DNA of 8,696 nt from Pseudomonadota bacterium (lineage in GTDB: Bacteria > Desulfobacterota > Syntrophia > Syntrophales > UBA5619): the NCBI GenBank assembly GCA_018819165.1, contig JAHJQP010000192.1:1-8696 (forward strand), read 5' to 3'. The translations under genes were made by a program, and so were the position numbers. Positions 6,246 to 8,696 of this stretch are shown here, one piece after another. The notes under the pieces were generated by a model. That model saw only the letters and a list, made by a program, of their open reading frames with translations. It did not search any database and was not told the DNA's origin. Position 1 is the stretch's first letter; each line of letters starts with the position of its first letter.

Positions 6246-7444
6246 CGAATCTTTCTCTTTCGCGAAAATCCCAGCTCGTATTGCTCGGGCTTCTGACCGG
6301 CATCTTTCTCCTCAACTTCCTCTCGCGGGTCGTCCTGGCGCCGCTGCTGCCGGTGATCGAAAAAGAGCTTGGCCTCGGCCACACCGCGGCTGGCGCCTTC
6401 TTCATGATGATCGCCCTCGGTTATTCGACGGGACTGATCGGATCGGGGTTCCTTTCCTCGCGCCTGACTCACCGCCGGACGATCGCGCTGGCCTCGGTCG
6501 CCTGCGGCTGTGCCTTCTTGCTGATCGCCGCAAGCCAAACCCTCTGGATGATCCGCTTCGGCCTGTTCCTCGTGGGCGTCTCAACCGGGATCTACCTCCC
6601 TTCGGGAATCACGACCATCACCTCCAGCATCGGTTCCGCCCATTGGGGGAGGGCGCTCGCCGTCCACGAACTTGCCCCCTCCCTCGCCTATATCGCCGCC
6701 CCATTGCTGGTCGAGGCCCTTCTCCTCCTCTTTCCCTGGCAGGCGATCATCGCCCTGATCGGCGGCGCATCGATCCTGTTGGGACTGACCTTTCTCCGGA
6801 TCGGCCCGGGCGGCGATTTTACGGGGGAGGCGCCGACGCTTGGAAACATCAGGCTCTTGACCGGCAGACCCTCTTTCTGGATCATGGCCATCCTTTTCTG
6901 CCTCGCCATCGCCTCCAGCATGGGGATATACAGCATGATCCCGCTCTACCTCGTCGCCGAGAGGGGACTTGACCGGAGTCTGGCCAATACGCTGCTCGGG
7001 CTGTCGCGCGTTCCGGTGATCGTCATGGCCCTCTTCTCCGGCTGGATCTCGGACCGCTTCGGCCCGAAACCGACGATAGCCGCGGTCATTCTCTTCAACG
7101 GCCTCGCCGCCATCCTCCTCGGCGCCCTCCCGGGACGGTGGGTGGTGCTGATGGTCTTTCTCCAGCCGATGCTGACGGTCTGCTTCTTCCCGGCGGGATT
7201 CACGGTCCTCTCCCGCATCGCCGAACCGCGGGCGCGGAACCTCTCCGTGTCGCTCACCATTTTCATCGCCTATCTGATCGGCGCCGGTCTCATCCCGACC
7301 CTCCTGGGGATTTTCGGGGATGCGGGGATGTTCGGCATCTCCTTCATCCTTGTCGGCGCCGTCACCCTGTTGTGTCTCCTGCCCATCGGCCGCCTGGACC
7401 TGACGGAGCCCAAGAAAGACGGCGGCCCTATTGCAGGTGCGTGA
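6242..7444 (+). CDS. Major facilitator superfamily transporter, substrate unknown
   Basis: Inner-membrane secondary transporter of 400 residues with the 12-helix plan: spans about 10-32, 48-70, 79-98, 100-122, 140-160, 165-185, then a cytoplasmic loop 186-209, then 210-232, 245-267, 277-297, 299-320, 334-356 and 361-382. The loop-2 motif is degenerate (SGFLSSRLTHRRTIAL, 68-83), while the matching loop in the second half is closer to consensus (FSGWISDRFGPKPTI, 265-279), as expected from the internal duplication. A charged pair, H142-E143, sits at the start of helix 5 and could take part in proton or substrate handling; that is inference. The ATG overlaps the etfA stop as ATGA, implying coupled translation. 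This suggests, without proving, a solute linked to ETF metabolism, such as an organic acid. I cannot assign a substrate; drug efflux is an alternative for this fold. Confidence 0.9.
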   Translation: MTNLSLSRKSQLVLLGLLTGIFLLNFLSRVVLAPLLPVIEKELGLGHTAAGAFFMMIALGYSTGLIGSGFLSSRLTHRRTIALASVACGCAFLLIAASQTLWMIRFGLFLVGVSTGIYLPSGITTITSSIGSAHWGRALAVHELAPSLAYIAAPLLVEALLLLFPWQAIIALIGGASILLGLTFLRIGPGGDFTGEAPTLGNIRLLTGRPSFWIMAILFCLAIASSMGIYSMIPLYLVAERGLDRSLANTLLGLSRVPVIVMALFSGWISDRFGPKPTIAAVILFNGLAAILLGALPGRWVVLMVFLQPMLTVCFFPAGFTVLSRIAEPRARNLSVSLTIFIAYLIGAGLIPTLLGIFGDAGMFGISFILVGAVTLLCLLPIGRLDLTEPKKDGGPIAGA

Positions 7445-7471
7445 ACGTCCGGGAGAGAGGCTGGAACGAAG

Positions 7472-7478
7472 AAAGGAG
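7472..7478 (+). promoter_or_regulatory. Shine-Dalgarno site deciding the phosphatase start
   Basis: AAAGGAG lies 7 nt before the ATG at 7486. It selects that ATG, whose product begins with a positively charged then hydrophobic export-signal-like stretch, over the overlapping frame from 7431, which resembles nothing. It lies in the 41-nt gap after the transporter, which holds no visible terminator or promoter. Confidence 0.8.
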
Positions 7479-7485
7479 ACCTTCC

Positions 7486-8696
7486 ATGAGACGACATCGT
7501 TTTTTACGGTGGGCGATCCCGGGGATAGTCGCCCTGCTGCTCATCTGCGAGAACCGCGAGGACGACCGGACGCTCCTCGTCGACGCCGGCGACTTCAGCA
7601 TGGGGACTCTCTTTCACACCGCCTTCATGACGGAGGCGGCGGAACTCCGTCTCATGGCGGCGATGGGCTACGACGCCCTGACCCTCGGGAACCACGATTT
7701 CGACTTCCATCCCGCAGGCCTCGCGAAGGCGCTCCGGCGGGCCCGCGCCGCAGAAAAAAGGCTCCCCGCCATGGTCGCCTCAAACATCGTCTTCAGCCCG
7801 GACGGCAAGGGGGACCGCGCCCTCCGTGAGGCGTTCCGGGAGTACCCGGTCGTCCCCTACACGGTGGTCGAGCGCCGGGGCATCCGCATCGGCCTGTTCG
7901 GCATCCTCGGTAAAGATGCCGCGGGGGACGCACCCTTCGCCACACCGGTCACCTTCGGCGATCCCATCGAGAGCAGCAGAAAGATCGTGGAAATCCTGAA
8001 GAACAAAGAGAAGGTCGATCTCATCGTCTGCCTCTCCCACTCCGGCACCTCGCCGGTGAAGAAGCGCTCCGAGGACGAGAACCTCGCCCGGGCCGTCCCC
8101 GGGATCGACGTGATCATCAGCGGCCACACCCACAGAGTCCTGCCCAGGCCCATCGTCATCGGTAAGACCCTCATCGTCTCGGCCGGCTGCTACGGCGCCT
8201 ATCTCGGCCGGCTCGGCCTCGATTATACCCGGGAAAACGGCGTGTCGCTTGCCGGCTATGAACTGAAGCCCGTCACGAAGGAGATCCCGGATGATCCCGA
8301 CCTCGCCCGCGCGATCGCCGGGTTCAGGGAGGCGGTGGACAAAGGGTATCTCGCCGCCTACGGCAGCCGGTTCGACCAGGTGATCGCCGAGAGCGCATTC
8401 GATATGGAGACCCTGGAGGCTGCCCACGCCCATCCCGGGGAGACGGGGATCGGGGACATGATCACGGACGCCTTTCGGCAGGCCGTGGAGAGAGCCGAGG
8501 GTCCGCGTTACGAATACATCCACATCACCCTGGAGCCGCTCGGGGTGATCAGGGATTCATTTCTGAAGGGGCCGATCACCGTCGCCGACATCTTCCGCAC
8601 CCTCTCCCTCGGCCTCGGAACGGACGGCGCCCCCGGGTATCCGCTGGTCGCCTACTATGCCAACGGGAAGGAGCTCAAGGACCTCCTCGAAGTCGA
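7486..8696 (+). CDS. Bifunctional metallophosphatase/5'-nucleotidase, N-terminal catalytic block missing; 3' end cut by window edge
   Basis: Homologue of periplasmic UshA-type 5'-nucleotidases, which use two metal ions to hydrolyse nucleotides or cyclic phosphodiesters. The frame is open from the ATG at 7486 to the right edge (403 codons plus 2 bases). Residues 1-21 look like an export signal (MRRHRFLRW, then IPGIVALLLIC). Visible motifs: LLVDAGDFSMGTLF (30-43), LTLGNHDFDF (65-74), FGILGKDAA (138-146), LIVCLSHSG (179-187) and IISGHTHRVLP (210-220). The C-terminal nucleotide-binding domain begins around 295, with PGETGIGDMITDAFR (317-331), PLGVIRDSFLKGPITVADIF (351-370) and SLGLGTDGAPGYPLV (374-388). 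What is missing is the first motif, the usual N-terminal TNDLHG-like D-x-H segment plus the following Gly-rich helix. Here the signal runs directly into ENREDDRTLL, so perhaps 50-80 residues are absent in frame. Loss of those metal ligands should abolish or alter catalysis. It may be a decaying gene, an assembly or strain deletion, or a binding protein. The lipobox LLIC is poor. Family call firm; activity doubtful. Confidence 0.88.
   Translation, partial: MRRHRFLRWAIPGIVALLLICENREDDRTLLVDAGDFSMGTLFHTAFMTEAAELRLMAAMGYDALTLGNHDFDFHPAGLAKALRRARAAEKRLPAMVASNIVFSPDGKGDRALREAFREYPVVPYTVVERRGIRIGLFGILGKDAAGDAPFATPVTFGDPIESSRKIVEILKNKEKVDLIVCLSHSGTSPVKKRSEDENLARAVPGIDVIISGHTHRVLPRPIVIGKTLIVSAGCYGAYLGRLGLDYTRENGVSLAGYELKPVTKEIPDDPDLARAIAGFREAVDKGYLAAYGSRFDQVIAESAFDMETLEAAHAHPGETGIGDMITDAFRQAVERAEGPRYEYIHITLEPLGVIRDSFLKGPITVADIFRTLSLGLGTDGAPGYPLVAYYANGKELKDLLEV

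Noticed and set aside
5923..6972. A 349-codon plus-strand frame overlapping the end of etfA and the first half of the transporter.
   Set aside because: Pro/Arg/Ser-rich translation with no domain, out of frame with two well-supported genes.
7431..7829. A 132-codon plus-strand frame beginning inside the transporter's last codons.
   Set aside because: Arg/Pro-rich product without homology signals. The phosphatase frame from 7486 has a ribosome binding site and clear motifs.

Overview
The window is GC-rich (my impression, not computed) and densely coded. All seven genes I can support are on the + strand, and no gap exceeds 100 bases. A HydH/ZraS-type kinase with a sigma-54 activator, beside an electron-transfer flavoprotein and a deltaproteobacterial-looking metallophosphatase, suggests an anaerobic Desulfobacterota, perhaps a Syntrophia-like or sulfate-reducing lineage. 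That placement is inference; no rRNA or taxonomic marker is present.

Layout. (1) Positions 1-3144: a two-component pair, a membrane histidine kinase cut by the left window edge and, 6 nt after its stop codon, an NtrC-family response regulator. (2) Positions 3145-3239: a 95-nt gap with a perfect 7-bp dyad and a strong ribosome binding site. (3) Positions 3240-4298: an MscS-family mechanosensitive channel. (4) Positions 4303-6245: etfB and etfA, with etfB starting 4 nt after the channel stop. (5) Positions 6242-7444: a major facilitator transporter overlapping etfA by 4 nt (ATGA). (6) Positions 7486-8696: a 5'-nucleotidase/metallophosphatase running off the right edge.

Working together. The kinase should sense an envelope or periplasmic signal and phosphorylate the regulator, which should activate sigma-54 promoters; I see no such promoter in the 95-nt gap, so its targets may lie elsewhere. 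From the channel to the phosphatase the spacing fits one transcription unit joining osmotic pressure release, flavin-based electron transfer, transport of an unknown solute and possible periplasmic nucleotide scavenging. No acyl-CoA dehydrogenase or ETF:quinone oxidoreductase is in the window, so the ETF partners are unknown.

Most notable: the phosphatase has a signal-like N-terminus joined in frame directly to the second metal-binding motif, so the first (D-x-H) block is absent. EtfA has an interdomain linker about 50 residues longer than I expect. The 3' end of the kinase gene carries a long GC-rich hairpin in its non-conserved tail. I see no CRISPR array, insertion sequence, tRNA, rRNA or convincing novel defence or biosynthetic system.
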